Assembly: GCA_035968095.1 (NCBI GenBank)
Contig: JAWQFW010000027.1
Location: forward strand, 1-32,707
Source of the DNA: IIICB1 sp035968095
GTDB taxonomy: Bacteria > Cyanobacteriota > Cyanobacteriia > Cyanobacteriales > SIO1D9
Length of the DNA: 32,707 bases
Direction of reading: 5' to 3'
Part shown: positions 1 to 8,989 of the stretch, piece after piece
Numbering within the stretch: position 1 is the first letter of the stretch
How the letters are laid out: the number at the start of each line of letters is the position of its first letter
Program-made: the position numbers and the translations under genes
The notes under the pieces: generated by a model
Database searches by the model: none
Told to the model about the DNA's origin: nothing
Seen by the model: the letters and a program-made list of their open reading frames with translations, nothing else

Positions 1-91
1 ATATTTATGTTTGCTAAATACGATCACCTTGTCAAGAAATTATAGATAACGTCTGTATATAAATACTTTCTGAATAAGGCAAAATTAAACA

Positions 92-793
92 ATGTCTGAC
101 TCAGCTACATTTTTAGATAATCTCCAAAAACAAATCGACAATAATCAATTTGATCTGCAAAAATCAGCAATATTTTCATGGGAAACAAAAAAACTAGTCA
201 TTACTTCCCAAAACTCAGAAAATAAGTTATCTCAAACAGTTATTGTCACTCCTCATGCTCCAATAATTAGTTATTTATTTGCCCAAATAAATGAAAAACT
301 AAGTTGGATTTTTGATTTTCTAGATTACGATAAATTTTATGGCGAACTTGGGATAATAATTAGAGAAAACCCTGATAGTTTATCGACAAAAAAGTTGTTG
401 AGCGCCTTAGTAGAAAAAATAACTAACATTTTCAATAATTATCCTGTGAATGTTTTCGTTTATGGGACATTGCTACCAGGAGAAATTAATCATTATTTGA
501 TGGAAGGTTCGGTATTTTTGGCAGATGATATTCTCGAAAATGCTGAACTTTATGATGCAATTCAATATCCAATTATGATTATTGGCGACGGTAGGATTAA
601 AGGAAAAAGCTATCAAGTTCCATTAAAAAATATGGAAGGTTTAGATAAATTGGAAGAACATCCTGATTATTATTGCCGCGAAATTTTAACTTTAACCAGT
701 GGTGAGCAAGCTTGGGTTTATGTAGGTAAAAAAAGTTTTGTGCAAGGTTTAGCGAGAATAACGAGTGGTGATTGGTATCAACGTAAAAATTAG
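92..793 (+). CDS. Gamma-glutamylcyclotransferase (AIG2-like) domain protein with N-terminal extension
   Basis: The 233-residue product has a C-terminal gamma-glutamylcyclotransferase/AIG2-like fold. The glycine-rich substrate loop VFVYGTLLPGE is visible around residues 122-132 (Tyr124), and the downstream LDKLEEHPDYYCRE segment carries the acidic residue expected to act as catalytic base. Known members cyclise gamma-glutamyl groups to 5-oxoproline; the substrate here cannot be told. The first ~115 residues match no family I recognise and lack signal-peptide or membrane features, so the protein is about twice the size of a bare cyclotransferase domain. Start ATG at 92 follows an AAGG about 12 nt upstream. 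It is a single gene, convergent with the Uma2 gene on the other strand. The domain call is good; substrate and N-terminal role are unknown. Confidence 0.75.
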   Translation: MSDSATFLDNLQKQIDNNQFDLQKSAIFSWETKKLVITSQNSENKLSQTVIVTPHAPIISYLFAQINEKLSWIFDFLDYDKFYGELGIIIRENPDSLSTKKLLSALVEKITNIFNNYPVNVFVYGTLLPGEINHYLMEGSVFLADDILENAELYDAIQYPIMIIGDGRIKGKSYQVPLKNMEGLDKLEEHPDYYCREILTLTSGEQAWVYVGKKSFVQGLARITSGDWYQRKN

Positions 794-888
794 TTAGTGG
801 CACTCATCAGACTAGACAATTTTCGCGCTATTGTTGGTAATCCCGATTTTAGGTAGCATTTATTTAGGAAAATAGTATTTAATATCGA

Positions 889-1497
889 TTATCGTCCAGC
901 CGCAAAAATCTGTTTTGCAGTTAAATTTAATTCGGGAAATGTCGGGGAGACAATGCTGTCATCACCGCGAAATTGGTTGACCTGATACTCATCTTCTACT
1001 AAAGTATAAATGGAAATAGTCGGCTGTTTAGGATTGCCAATATACCGTCTGCCACCTATACCTAAATAATCAACGATCCAGTATTCAGGAATCCCAAAAA
1101 TTTCATAATCAACAAGCTTATGAGCATAATCATTTTGCCAATTCGTACTGACGACTTCAATCACTAAGGGAACAGAGGTAGCTTCAGTAACAGTTGATGA
1201 CTTTTGCCATAGCGGTTCGGATGCTAAATTGTTTTGATTGATAACTAGAACGTCGGGGGAATAAGCTGATTCTCGATCGGGAATTTTAATTAATGCTTGT
1301 TTGGGAATCAAGTAAGGAAGGTTTAATCGGTCAAATTGTACATTGAGTTTTTTCGCTAAAAAACCATTGATTTCTTCATGTTCTCCAATGGGTTGCATTT
1401 CAATAATTACTCCATCGTGTAGTTCGTAGAAGCCACCGTCTGGTTTCCATTCTAAAAATTCTGCAAAAGTTGTTGTTTTAGTTAAAGGTTGAAACAT
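889..1497 (-). CDS. Uma2-family endonuclease-fold protein
   Basis: A 202-residue protein of the Uma2 (DUF820) family, a PD-(D/E)XK restriction-endonuclease-like fold greatly expanded in cyanobacteria. Typical marks are the N-terminal FAEFLEWKPDGGFYELHDG segment, SPDVLVI, and VIEVVSTNWQNDYAHKLVDY followed by GIPEYWIVDY. The Asp of SPDV, the Glu of VIEV and the later polar residues fit the metal-binding core. Cellular function of the family is unresolved; genes are usually solitary and many are linked to mobile or repeat-rich DNA. ATG start at 1497. It lies head-to-tail downstream of the decayed WD40 gene on the same strand with no evident operon partner. A second, more divergent member lies at 26477-27262. 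Confidence 0.85.
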   Translation of the reverse strand: MFQPLTKTTTFAEFLEWKPDGGFYELHDGVIIEMQPIGEHEEINGFLAKKLNVQFDRLNLPYLIPKQALIKIPDRESAYSPDVLVINQNNLASEPLWQKSSTVTEATSVPLVIEVVSTNWQNDYAHKLVDYEIFGIPEYWIVDYLGIGGRRYIGNPKQPTISIYTLVEDEYQVNQFRGDDSIVSPTFPELNLTAKQIFAAGR

Positions 1498-1575
1498 AAA
1501 AGCTGGATTTCTCTCTTCAATTGAATTAAATATGAGTTCTACTAAATAGTTTAACTAACTGAGGACTGAGAAATT

Positions 1576-3670
1576 TCACAGAACTCCATCACATAAATGT
1601 CGATCTTCTTCCTTCACATTGGCATTGGTTCGGAGATAATCTCGCACCCAATTGCAACCGAATTCCAAAGGATCTGTATTGAGAATTTTATCTAAATTCC
1701 AGACGATCGCCGTCTGATCGAAACTGGTGGAAATAAGTTGGCTACCGTCGGGACTAAAGGCAACAGTGAGTACCCCACCTTTATGTCCGGTGAGTGTCCT
1801 CAGTAAGATGCCCTCTTTGTTCCAGAGTTTCACCGTGCTATCGAGACTTCCTGTAGCGATAATTTCACCATCCGGGCTAAAAGAAATGCCAATCGCGCCT
1901 TGGGTATGACCTTTAAACGTTTTTAGGGGTTGAATTTTTTGAGGAACCGAGGTGTTTGAAGTTGAACAAAGATCCAATTGCCAGAGTTTGGCAGTGCCAT
2001 CCATACTTGAAGAGACAACCATCTTGCCATCTGGACTAAAACTGAGTGCGAAACTGGTCGCCTCATGAGCATCAATCGCCTGTAACAACCTGCCATCTGG
2101 CTTCCAAATGGCGATCGCACCACTGGTACTCCCCGTTGCTAAAGCTTGACCATCGCGGCTAAAGGCAATCCCCCAAAATCCACTATCATCTAATTTCAGA
2201 GTGTGTAGAGGGGGTGCGCCTGCAACTGCTTCCTCCGGTTGCCAGAGTTTCGCCGTACCGTCTGTACTTGCTGTAGCAAGGATTTTACGATCAGGACTCC
2301 AAGCCAGGGCGTAAACTAACGATTCGTGAGCGTTAAAACTTCCCAGAAACTTGCCATCCTTGTGCCAGAGTTTAACTATTTTTTCACATCCTGCGGCGAT
2401 CGCTTGACCGTCAGGACTCAATGCCAGATCCCAAATTGCCCCACTACCTTCACAAAGAGTTTCGAGCAACGTTCCATCTCGCTGCCAAACTTTTGCCGTG
2501 CCATCCAGACTTCCAGTCGCGACTATTTTACCGTCACTAGAGAAAGCCGCACCATAAACCGGAGCGCTGTGACCCCGCAAAGGTGAGAAAAAAATGCTTT
2601 TCGGCTGCCAAAGTTTGACGGTATTATTCATACCCACCGAAGCAATAAACGTGCCGTCCGAACTGAAATGGAGATCCCAAATTCCATTCCCATTTCCGCC
2701 AAAACTTTCCAACTCTTTACCATCTCTGCTCCAAAATTTGATGATGGGATCGGTGCCACTGGTGACGATAATCTGACTAACTCCTTCGGAGAACGCTTCG
2801 CGAACGAGACTGAAACTAACCGCATTCGCACCAGATTTGTGACTCTCAAAAATTTGTAGAGGCTGTGGCTCGTGGTTAACTGGGACATCGGCAGACCAAA
2901 GTTTAACCGTACCATCAAAACTTGCAGAGTGCCGTCTCGCGCCCAGAGTTTGACCGTGTTATCCCCAGCAGATGAGGCAATGGTTTGGCTGTCGGGGCTG
3001 ATAGCTAACCTGTACAGTGAACCCTGATGTCCTGAGAAGCGGTTGAACTCGGAAGCGCCATAAACCGCTTGTTCGAGTAATAATTGCACCCGATTTTCGA
3101 GTTCTGGGTTAGCGCTACCGAGTTGTTGTAGTTTGCGTTTGGCTTTGATGGCGGCAATCAGGCTATCTAATTTTTGCTCGGTGGTAAATAAGGCTTCGGA
3201 AGAAGTGGCGATCGCTTCGATTTCGCTGATTCGCGATTTTTCCAAGGCGCTTTAATCCGAATAATACTACCCGGTTTCATGACTTCTGTGAAGGCAAGTT
3301 CTTCAATGGGGGGGCGTTCGATGTAAAATTTGGAGTTAAGGGCGACAGGTCCGTCGGGGAATTCGAGTTGAGGAGTAAGCTTTTCGGTGCGGAATTGCGC
3401 GATCGCCGATCTTTGTTCTTTAGTTAGTTGTTGGGACTCTAATACTGATCGTAGATTAGTTTTACTTATCGGTGTTTCCCAAAAATCGCTTAAGGTAGCC
3501 CAAAACTCGGAAGCGGTACGGCTGAGGTATTCTTTGACGTAGTTCGTTTCTTCTGCCATGCTAGCGTAGGTTTTTCCATCCCAAGAACTACGCAACACTA
3601 TTTCTTGAAGCGGTGAGATTCCTTCGGGAAAGCTAGCTTTAAGTATTTCTACTAATTCATCAATCGTCAT
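1576..3670 (-). pseudogene. Decayed vMAP-type HTH / AAA-like ATPase / WD40-repeat protein gene
   Basis: Three open segments in three different frames together make one recognisable but broken gene. Frame 1 (3670 to about 3245) encodes an N-terminal helix-turn-helix of the vWA-MoxR-associated protein type and then the first strand of an AAA-like ATPase domain (FYIERPPIEE ... GSIIRIKAP). It stops being homologous exactly before the expected Walker A (usually RQMGKTS). Frame 2 (about 3245-2925) resumes with the linker that normally follows the ATPase (ISEIEAIATSSEALF ... EQKLDSLIAAIKA) and the first WD40 repeat. Frame 3 (about 2925-1576) carries about nine more WD40 repeats and the usual end (DRHLCDGVL). 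Intact relatives are around 1,100-1,250 residues; here the whole ATPase and about two thirds of one WD40 blade are missing, each loss changing frame. It cannot give a working NTPase. The C-terminal WD40 frame could still be translated from an internal start, but I see no good ribosome site for it. Confidence 0.85.
2781..2808. repeat. Small dispersed palindromic element inserted in the WD40 pseudogene
   Basis: Within one WD40 blade an extra stretch, read on the minus strand as LVREAFSEGVS, interrupts the usual VSFSPDG...IIVTSGTD pattern. At DNA level (+ strand) it begins CTCCTTCGGAG, itself a small hairpin, followed by AACGCTTCGCGAACG containing the palindrome TTCGCGAA. This resembles the short dispersed repeats of 20-30 nt known from filamentous cyanobacteria. 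It appears to have inserted without breaking the local frame. Assignment to a named repeat family is from memory and unverified. Confidence 0.55.
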
Positions 3671-4128
3671 TTATACTTAAGTAATCTTACTTGCGATACT
3701 TACTATATCTAACTAAGCATCCAATTCGATTTTGATTGAAATAAACTTTTTCGATCTGGTGAGCTTTTTTTCTCTGGGAAAGAGGTTAACTCGTGACTAT
3801 TGACAAATTTAGCTTTTGATGATCCGTAATCCGTATCTGGGTTTGAGCCGTTTGTCTTCTTGCTAAATAACAAAAAAATCAAATTTATTTGTATAAAATA
3901 ATACAAGTATTCTTGAGTGTGACCAGAAATAAATAGAAAAAAATAACTTTTTTTTCAAAACAGAGAAATTAATAGATTAGCTTTTTTACCTAATTTCAGT
4001 CTATTGATAGTTTTGAAAATATCTTTACTAATGGTATCCTAAAAAAGAAATTAGCAAACCTTAATTATTGATAAATAAAGAGGATTTTAAAATCTGAATC
4101 CAACTTCTCAAAGTCAGAAAAAAGACAA
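3671..4128. other. AT-rich divergent intergenic region
   Basis: This 458-bp AT-rich region separates the start of the WD40 pseudogene (minus) from the start of the ethylene-receptor kinase (plus), so it should hold promoters for both directions. A 65-codon frame on the minus strand (3709-3906) has no recognisable features and is taken as chance. Only the weak promoter-like pair listed separately stands out, plus a loose 7-bp inverted repeat (CTAATTT at 3990-3996, AAATTAG at 4048-4054). Confidence 0.6.
4013..4040 (+). promoter_or_regulatory. Candidate sigma70-type promoter for the kinase operon
   Basis: TTGAAA (4013-4018) and TATCCT (4035-4040) are separated by 16 nt and lie about 90 nt upstream of the first kinase ATG. 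Each hexamer has one or two mismatches to consensus. In DNA this AT-rich such pairs occur by chance, so this is a weak call. Confidence 0.25.
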
Positions 4129-5649
4129 ATGATTAATTATTTTTTAGGAAATTATTTTATTCCTCACGGTCATTGCTATTTATGGAAGCCAGGGCTAGTA
4201 GGGCTACATATTACTTCAGATGCTTTAATTAGTTTAGCTTACTTTTTAATTCCCCTAGAATTAGTTTATATAGTAAAGAAGCGCCAAGACATTCCTTTCG
4301 ATTGGGTATTTATGTTATTTGGTTCTTTTATTATTTGCTGTGGGATGACTCACATCCTGGAAATTTGGACACTGTGGCATCCTGATTATTGGCTTTCTGG
4401 TTATCTAAAAGCTCTTACCGCCGTAGTATCTCTTTGTACTGCTTGGGTAGTGGTACAATTAATTCCTCAAGTCTTGGCAATTCCTAGCCCGAAACAGTTA
4501 AAAATCGCCAATTCAGCCTTAGAAAGCGAAATTTATGAGCGCAAGCAAACTCAAAAAAAACTAAGCAATTTAACGTCGCAACTAGAACAAAGAGTACAAA
4601 AAAGAACGGCAGAATTAGAAGAGAGTAATAAACTTTTGCAAAAGGAAAATCAAGAACGATCTTTAGCCGAAAAAGCTTTACGTGAATCAGAGTCAAGATT
4701 TCGTCAACAAGCAGAAGAACTTTCCACAACTCTTCAAGAACTTCAACAAGCAGAAGCTCAATTAGTACAAAGTGAAAAAATGTCTTCTTTGGGACAGATG
4801 GTAGCAGGTATTGCTCATGAAATTAACAATCCGATCAATTTTATTTATGCTAATCTTCCACCGCTAAATGAATATAGCCAAAACTTTTTGGAATTGATTG
4901 AACTATATCAAAAAAACTATCCTCAGCCGATAGTTGAAATCGAAGAAAAAATTCAAGATTTAGATTTAGATTTTCTTGTTACAGATTTTAAGAAAATTAT
5001 TGCTTCAATTAAATTAGGTTCAGAACGAATCAGAGAAATAGTAAAATCTTTACGAACTTTTTCTCGTCTCGATGAAGCAGAAAAAAAGCAAATTGAAATT
5101 CATGAAGGAATTGAAAGTACCTTAATGATTTTGCAGCATCGCCTGAAAGAAACTTCTCAATGTTCAGCAATTCAAATAGTTAAAGAATATAGTGATTTAC
5201 CATTAATTGAGTGTTATGCAAGTAAAATTAATCAGGTATTAATGAATCTTTTAACTAATGCTATTGATGCTGTCGAAGAAAAGCAAAAGAAAATTAAAGC
5301 TAGTCAAAATTCGGAATCAGAAATTTTTTCGCCGCAAATTAAAATTAGTACCAGCACGAGCGAAAATACTTGGATACGAGTTGAAATTACTGATAATGGA
5401 ATTGGGATTAGTTCAGAAATAAGTCAAAAAATTTACGATCCATTTTATACAACTAAGCCTGTAGGCTACGGAACTGGCTTAGGTTTGGCGATTTCTTATC
5501 AAATCATCAACAACGACCACAAAGGTATTTTAAGTTGTGTTTCTGAACCAGGAAAAGGAACTCAGTTTGTTATCAAAATTCCAATTTATAGCAAGAGTAA
5601 AAAAAAAGTTGACAATTATTTTGCCATGAAAGCTTTAATAAAAGCATAA
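4129..5649 (+). CDS. Ethylene-receptor-type (ETR1-like) sensor histidine kinase
   Basis: The 506-residue membrane kinase starts with a three-helix ethylene-binding domain (residues ~25-115) strikingly like plant ETR1. SDALISLAYFLIPLELVY and CGMTHILEIW keep the copper/ethylene residues at a constant offset of six: Asp31, Tyr38, Ile41, Pro42, Ile68, Cys71 and His75 correspond to ETR1 Asp25, Tyr32, Ile35, Pro36, Ile62, Cys65 and His69. A charged coiled coil (~122-215) leads to the dimerisation/phosphoacceptor helix with GIAHEINNP (His230). An HATPase follows with N-box NLLTNAIDA (~372-380), DNGIGI (~422) and GTGLGLAIS (~448). No GAF, PAS or receiver is present. In Synechocystis a protein with the same input domain binds ethylene and affects phototaxis and surface properties; the ligand here is inferred. 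It is followed after 40 bp by a second sensor kinase in the same direction, very likely one operon. No response-regulator gene adjoins. Confidence 0.9.
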   Translation: MINYFLGNYFIPHGHCYLWKPGLVGLHITSDALISLAYFLIPLELVYIVKKRQDIPFDWVFMLFGSFIICCGMTHILEIWTLWHPDYWLSGYLKALTAVVSLCTAWVVVQLIPQVLAIPSPKQLKIANSALESEIYERKQTQKKLSNLTSQLEQRVQKRTAELEESNKLLQKENQERSLAEKALRESESRFRQQAEELSTTLQELQQAEAQLVQSEKMSSLGQMVAGIAHEINNPINFIYANLPPLNEYSQNFLELIELYQKNYPQPIVEIEEKIQDLDLDFLVTDFKKIIASIKLGSERIREIVKSLRTFSRLDEAEKKQIEIHEGIESTLMILQHRLKETSQCSAIQIVKEYSDLPLIECYASKINQVLMNLLTNAIDAVEEKQKKIKASQNSESEIFSPQIKISTSTSENTWIRVEITDNGIGISSEISQKIYDPFYTTKPVGYGTGLGLAISYQIINNDHKGILSCVSEPGKGTQFVIKIPIYSKSKKKVDNYFAMKALIKA

Positions 5650-5689
5650 TAGAAAGAAGAAGGAAATCGCCGAAAAATTTCTTAGAAAT

Positions 5690-8600
5690 ATGAAAACAGT
5701 TGTAGGCAGTTACGAACCATTATTAGTTATTCTTTCCTTGACGATCGCAGTCATGGCTTCTTATACAGCCCTAGACTTAGCAGGGCGAATCCCCCAGTCG
5801 GAAGGGCGATCGCGGGCTTTATGGGCGTTTGGTGGTGCTGTAGCGATGGGTACAGGGATTTGGTCGATGCACTTTATTGCGATGTTAGCATTAGAGTTAC
5901 CAATCCCAGCAATCTATGATGTCCAAATTACCTTAGTTTCCTGGCTAGATGCGATCGCCGCTTCCGGAGTAGCCTTATGGTTGTTTGCTCGTCCGCAACT
6001 GAATTCAAAAGTGCTATTTGGTGGGGGGATCGTGATGGGATTAGCGATCGCCTCAATGCACTACTTAGGAATGTGGGGAATGCAAGTTCCCGGAACAATC
6101 ATGAATTACAACCAATGGCTAGTCGCTTTATCGATTGTAGTTGCGATCGCGGCGGCTTCCATCGCTTTATGGCTAGCTTTTAGCTTCCGAATTAGCAGCA
6201 AATCAGGTTTTGGTTGGCTGAAACTCGGTAGTGCAGTAGTCATGGGAATCGCCATCAGTGGAATGCACTATACCGGAATGTGGGGAACTTCCTGGCACCA
6301 AAACGAAGCATTATTTTTAGATAATATCCAAATAGCCGACAACTCTTGGTTAGCCACCGAAATTGGGATTGCTACATTCTTAGTTCTCCTCGGAACTTTA
6401 ATCTCTTCACTCTTAGATCGCCGTTATACAACCCAATTAGTTTCTCAAGAAGCCTTACAAGCAAGCGAAAAACGTTTTCGTTCTCTAATCAGAGAAATGC
6501 CCGTAGCTGTCTTACTTTTAGATCCCACAGGCGAAATAAATTTTAGTAATCAACTCGCCTGTGAAATTCTCTCAATCACAGAGGCAGATTTACAAGGGAA
6601 CAATATTTTAGTTTTCAATTGGGAATTAATCGACGAAAATAGCCAACCATTTCCTTTAGGAGCAGATCCGATTAGCGAAGCAATTAAAAAACAAGAAGCT
6701 AGACATAACTGCGTTGTTGGTGTTTGTCAATCTGCTTCCGAAAATCCACTTTGGTTACTGTTTAACATCGATCCTCAATTAACCGAAAAATCACAGAAAT
6801 TAGAGCGAATAGTTTGTACTTTCAGTAATATCACTGAAACTAAGCAAGCAGAAGCCAAATTACAAGAAAGTTCTGTCCGCGAAAAAGCTGTAGCTAGAGC
6901 AATTCAGAGGATGCGGCAAAGCTTAAATATTGAAAAGATTTTTTCTGCAACAACCTCAGAATTGCGCCAAACCCTGAAATGCGATCGCGTCGGTGTCTAT
7001 CGCTTCAATCCTGACTGGAGTGGTCAATTTGTGGCTGAATCTGTGGCTGATGGCTGGATTTCTGTGTTAGAAGAACAAAATAACGATTCTGAATTACGAA
7101 AAAAGGCGATCGCCAATCAACAGTGTAGCGTCAATCAATTTGAGAGCAACGGCAAAAATAGTAGTTATCTCGGCAATAATCCGGCTCTAATCGAAGATAC
7201 TTATCTACAAGATACTCAAGGCGGAATTTACTCCCAAGGTGTTACTTACCGAGTTGTCAAAGACATTTATCAAGCTGGCTTTGACGATTGCTACCTCAAT
7301 CTTTTAGAAAGATTTCAAGCAAAAGCTTACATTATTGTCCCAATTTTTGTGAGCAATCAACTTTGGGGACTACTCGCAATTTATCAAAACCATAGTCCCC
7401 GTCAATGGAAAAATACAGAAATTAATATTGCCATCCAAATCGGTAATCAATTAGGAGTAGCCTTAAACCAAGCCGAACTATTAGCCCAAACCCAAAAGCA
7501 ATCTCAAGCATTAGAAAAAGCTTTATTAACCGCAGATACAGCGAACCAAGCGAAATCCGAATTTTTGGCAAATATGAGCCACGAATTAAGAACACCTCTG
7601 AACGCTATCCTCGGCTTTAGCCAAATTATGAGTCGCGATGATTCTCTTTCTCCAACTAACAAAGAAAATATCGAAATTATCAACCGCGCTGGCGAACATT
7701 TACTCTCACTAATTAACGACATTCTCGAAATGTCAAAAATCGAAGCCGGGAGAATAACTCTCAATGAAACTAATTTTGACTTAATTGATTTACTGAATAC
7801 TCTGCAACAAATGTTGCAATTAAAAGCCGAAGCCAAAGGCTTACAACTCATCTGGAAATACGACGAAAATTTGCCTCGTTATATCCGTACCGATGAAGGT
7901 AAATTGCGACAAGTATTACTAAATTTGTTAGGAAACGCGATTAAATTTACTGCCGAAGGAAGCATAACTTTGCGAGCAAAAACCGTAATTGCTAGCCAGA
8001 AAAAAGAAACAGAAAACTGCGAGGATTTGTGCGAATCTCAAATCGAATTTCAAGTAGAAGATACAGGTTTGGGGATTGCTTGTGAAGAAATTTCATTATT
8101 ATTTGAACCTTTTAAACAAACAGAAACGGGGCGTAACTCCCAGCAAGGAACAGGTTTAGGTTTAACGATTAGTCGTAAATATATTCAACTTATGGGTGGA
8201 GATATTCAAGTTACCAGTCAGCTAGGATTAGGTAGTATCTTCGCTTTCAATGTTAAAGTTACTAAATTTAATTCTGATAATTTTGAAGTAAGTCAACAAC
8301 CAGAAAAAGCTGTTATTTTAGCATCTAATCAAAAAGAATATCGGATTTTAGTTACGGAAGATATTCCAGAAAGTCGTTTATTATTAGTTAAATTATTATC
8401 ATCTATTGGCTTTGCTGTCAGTGAAGCTAGAAATGGAGCAGAAGCAATCAAAATTTGGCAAACTTGGCAACCAGACTTAGTTTTTATGGATATGCGAATG
8501 CCAGTAATGGATGGGCTTACAGCTACTCGAAAAATTAAAGCTCAACCTGAAGGTAAAGCAACTAAAATAATTGCTTTAACTGCTAGTGCATTTACAGAAA

Positions 8601-8989
8601 ATCGTCAAGAAATTTTGGTGGCAGGTTGTGATGATGTGGTTACTAAACCATTTCGAGAAAAAGATTTACTAGAGAAAATTTCTCAGCATTTGGGAGTTAA
8701 ATATGTTTATCAAGAAAAAAAAGAGTTTTCGGCTACTAAACAAGTAAATAAAAAGCAATTTTCTGAAGCGGAAATTAATTTACTGTTACGAGAAATGCCT
8801 AGTCAATGGCGAGCAAAACTCCATCATAGTGCTGCTCAATGTAGTGATGAGAAAATTTTAGCGTTAATTCAACAAATACCTCCAGAAAAAAAAGTTTTAG
8901 CTGACTTTTTGAATGAAATTACTCTTAGCTTTCAGTTTGACAAAATATTACATTTACTTGACAAATTAGATGGCATTGTTGAGGTTTAA
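5690..8989 (+). CDS. MHYT-PAS-GAF hybrid sensor histidine kinase with receiver
   Basis: A 1,099-residue hybrid kinase. Residues ~8-245 form a polytopic MHYT domain with three His/Met motifs, SMHFIAM (59-65), SMHYLGM (122-128) and GMHYTGM (191-197); MHYT domains are predicted to bind copper and sense diatomic gases or redox state. A PAS domain (~262-385), a phytochrome-type GAF domain (~410-592), a HisKA with MSHELRTPLNAI (His631), an HATPase (DTGLGI ~791, GTGLGLTIS ~820) and a receiver (~885-1000; phosphoacceptor Asp934, Lys986) follow. The last ~100 residues are the helical tail common behind receivers of cyanobacterial hybrid kinases. The GAF keeps a Cys (Cys534, in DDCYLNLLERFQ) where cyanobacteriochromes attach bilin, but followed by Tyr rather than His, so chromophore binding is uncertain. 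It lies 40 bp behind the ethylene-receptor kinase, so shared transcription and possibly phosphorelay to this receiver are plausible. Confidence 0.9.
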   Translation: MKTVVGSYEPLLVILSLTIAVMASYTALDLAGRIPQSEGRSRALWAFGGAVAMGTGIWSMHFIAMLALELPIPAIYDVQITLVSWLDAIAASGVALWLFARPQLNSKVLFGGGIVMGLAIASMHYLGMWGMQVPGTIMNYNQWLVALSIVVAIAAASIALWLAFSFRISSKSGFGWLKLGSAVVMGIAISGMHYTGMWGTSWHQNEALFLDNIQIADNSWLATEIGIATFLVLLGTLISSLLDRRYTTQLVSQEALQASEKRFRSLIREMPVAVLLLDPTGEINFSNQLACEILSITEADLQGNNILVFNWELIDENSQPFPLGADPISEAIKKQEARHNCVVGVCQSASENPLWLLFNIDPQLTEKSQKLERIVCTFSNITETKQAEAKLQESSVREKAVARAIQRMRQSLNIEKIFSATTSELRQTLKCDRVGVYRFNPDWSGQFVAESVADGWISVLEEQNNDSELRKKAIANQQCSVNQFESNGKNSSYLGNNPALIEDTYLQDTQGGIYSQGVTYRVVKDIYQAGFDDCYLNLLERFQAKAYIIVPIFVSNQLWGLLAIYQNHSPRQWKNTEINIAIQIGNQLGVALNQAELLAQTQKQSQALEKALLTADTANQAKSEFLANMSHELRTPLNAILGFSQIMSRDDSLSPTNKENIEIINRAGEHLLSLINDILEMSKIEAGRITLNETNFDLIDLLNTLQQMLQLKAEAKGLQLIWKYDENLPRYIRTDEGKLRQVLLNLLGNAIKFTAEGSITLRAKTVIASQKKETENCEDLCESQIEFQVEDTGLGIACEEISLLFEPFKQTETGRNSQQGTGLGLTISRKYIQLMGGDIQVTSQLGLGSIFAFNVKVTKFNSDNFEVSQQPEKAVILASNQKEYRILVTEDIPESRLLLVKLLSSIGFAVSEARNGAEAIKIWQTWQPDLVFMDMRMPVMDGLTATRKIKAQPEGKATKIIALTASAFTENRQEILVAGCDDVVTKPFREKDLLEKISQHLGVKYVYQEKKEFSATKQVNKKQFSEAEINLLLREMPSQWRAKLHHSAAQCSDEKILALIQQIPPEKKVLADFLNEITLSFQFDKILHLLDKLDGIVEV

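Noticed and set aside
3709..3906. 65-codon minus-strand frame in the AT-rich intergenic region
   Set aside because: No recognisable domain, start signal or membrane pattern beyond base composition; likely chance.
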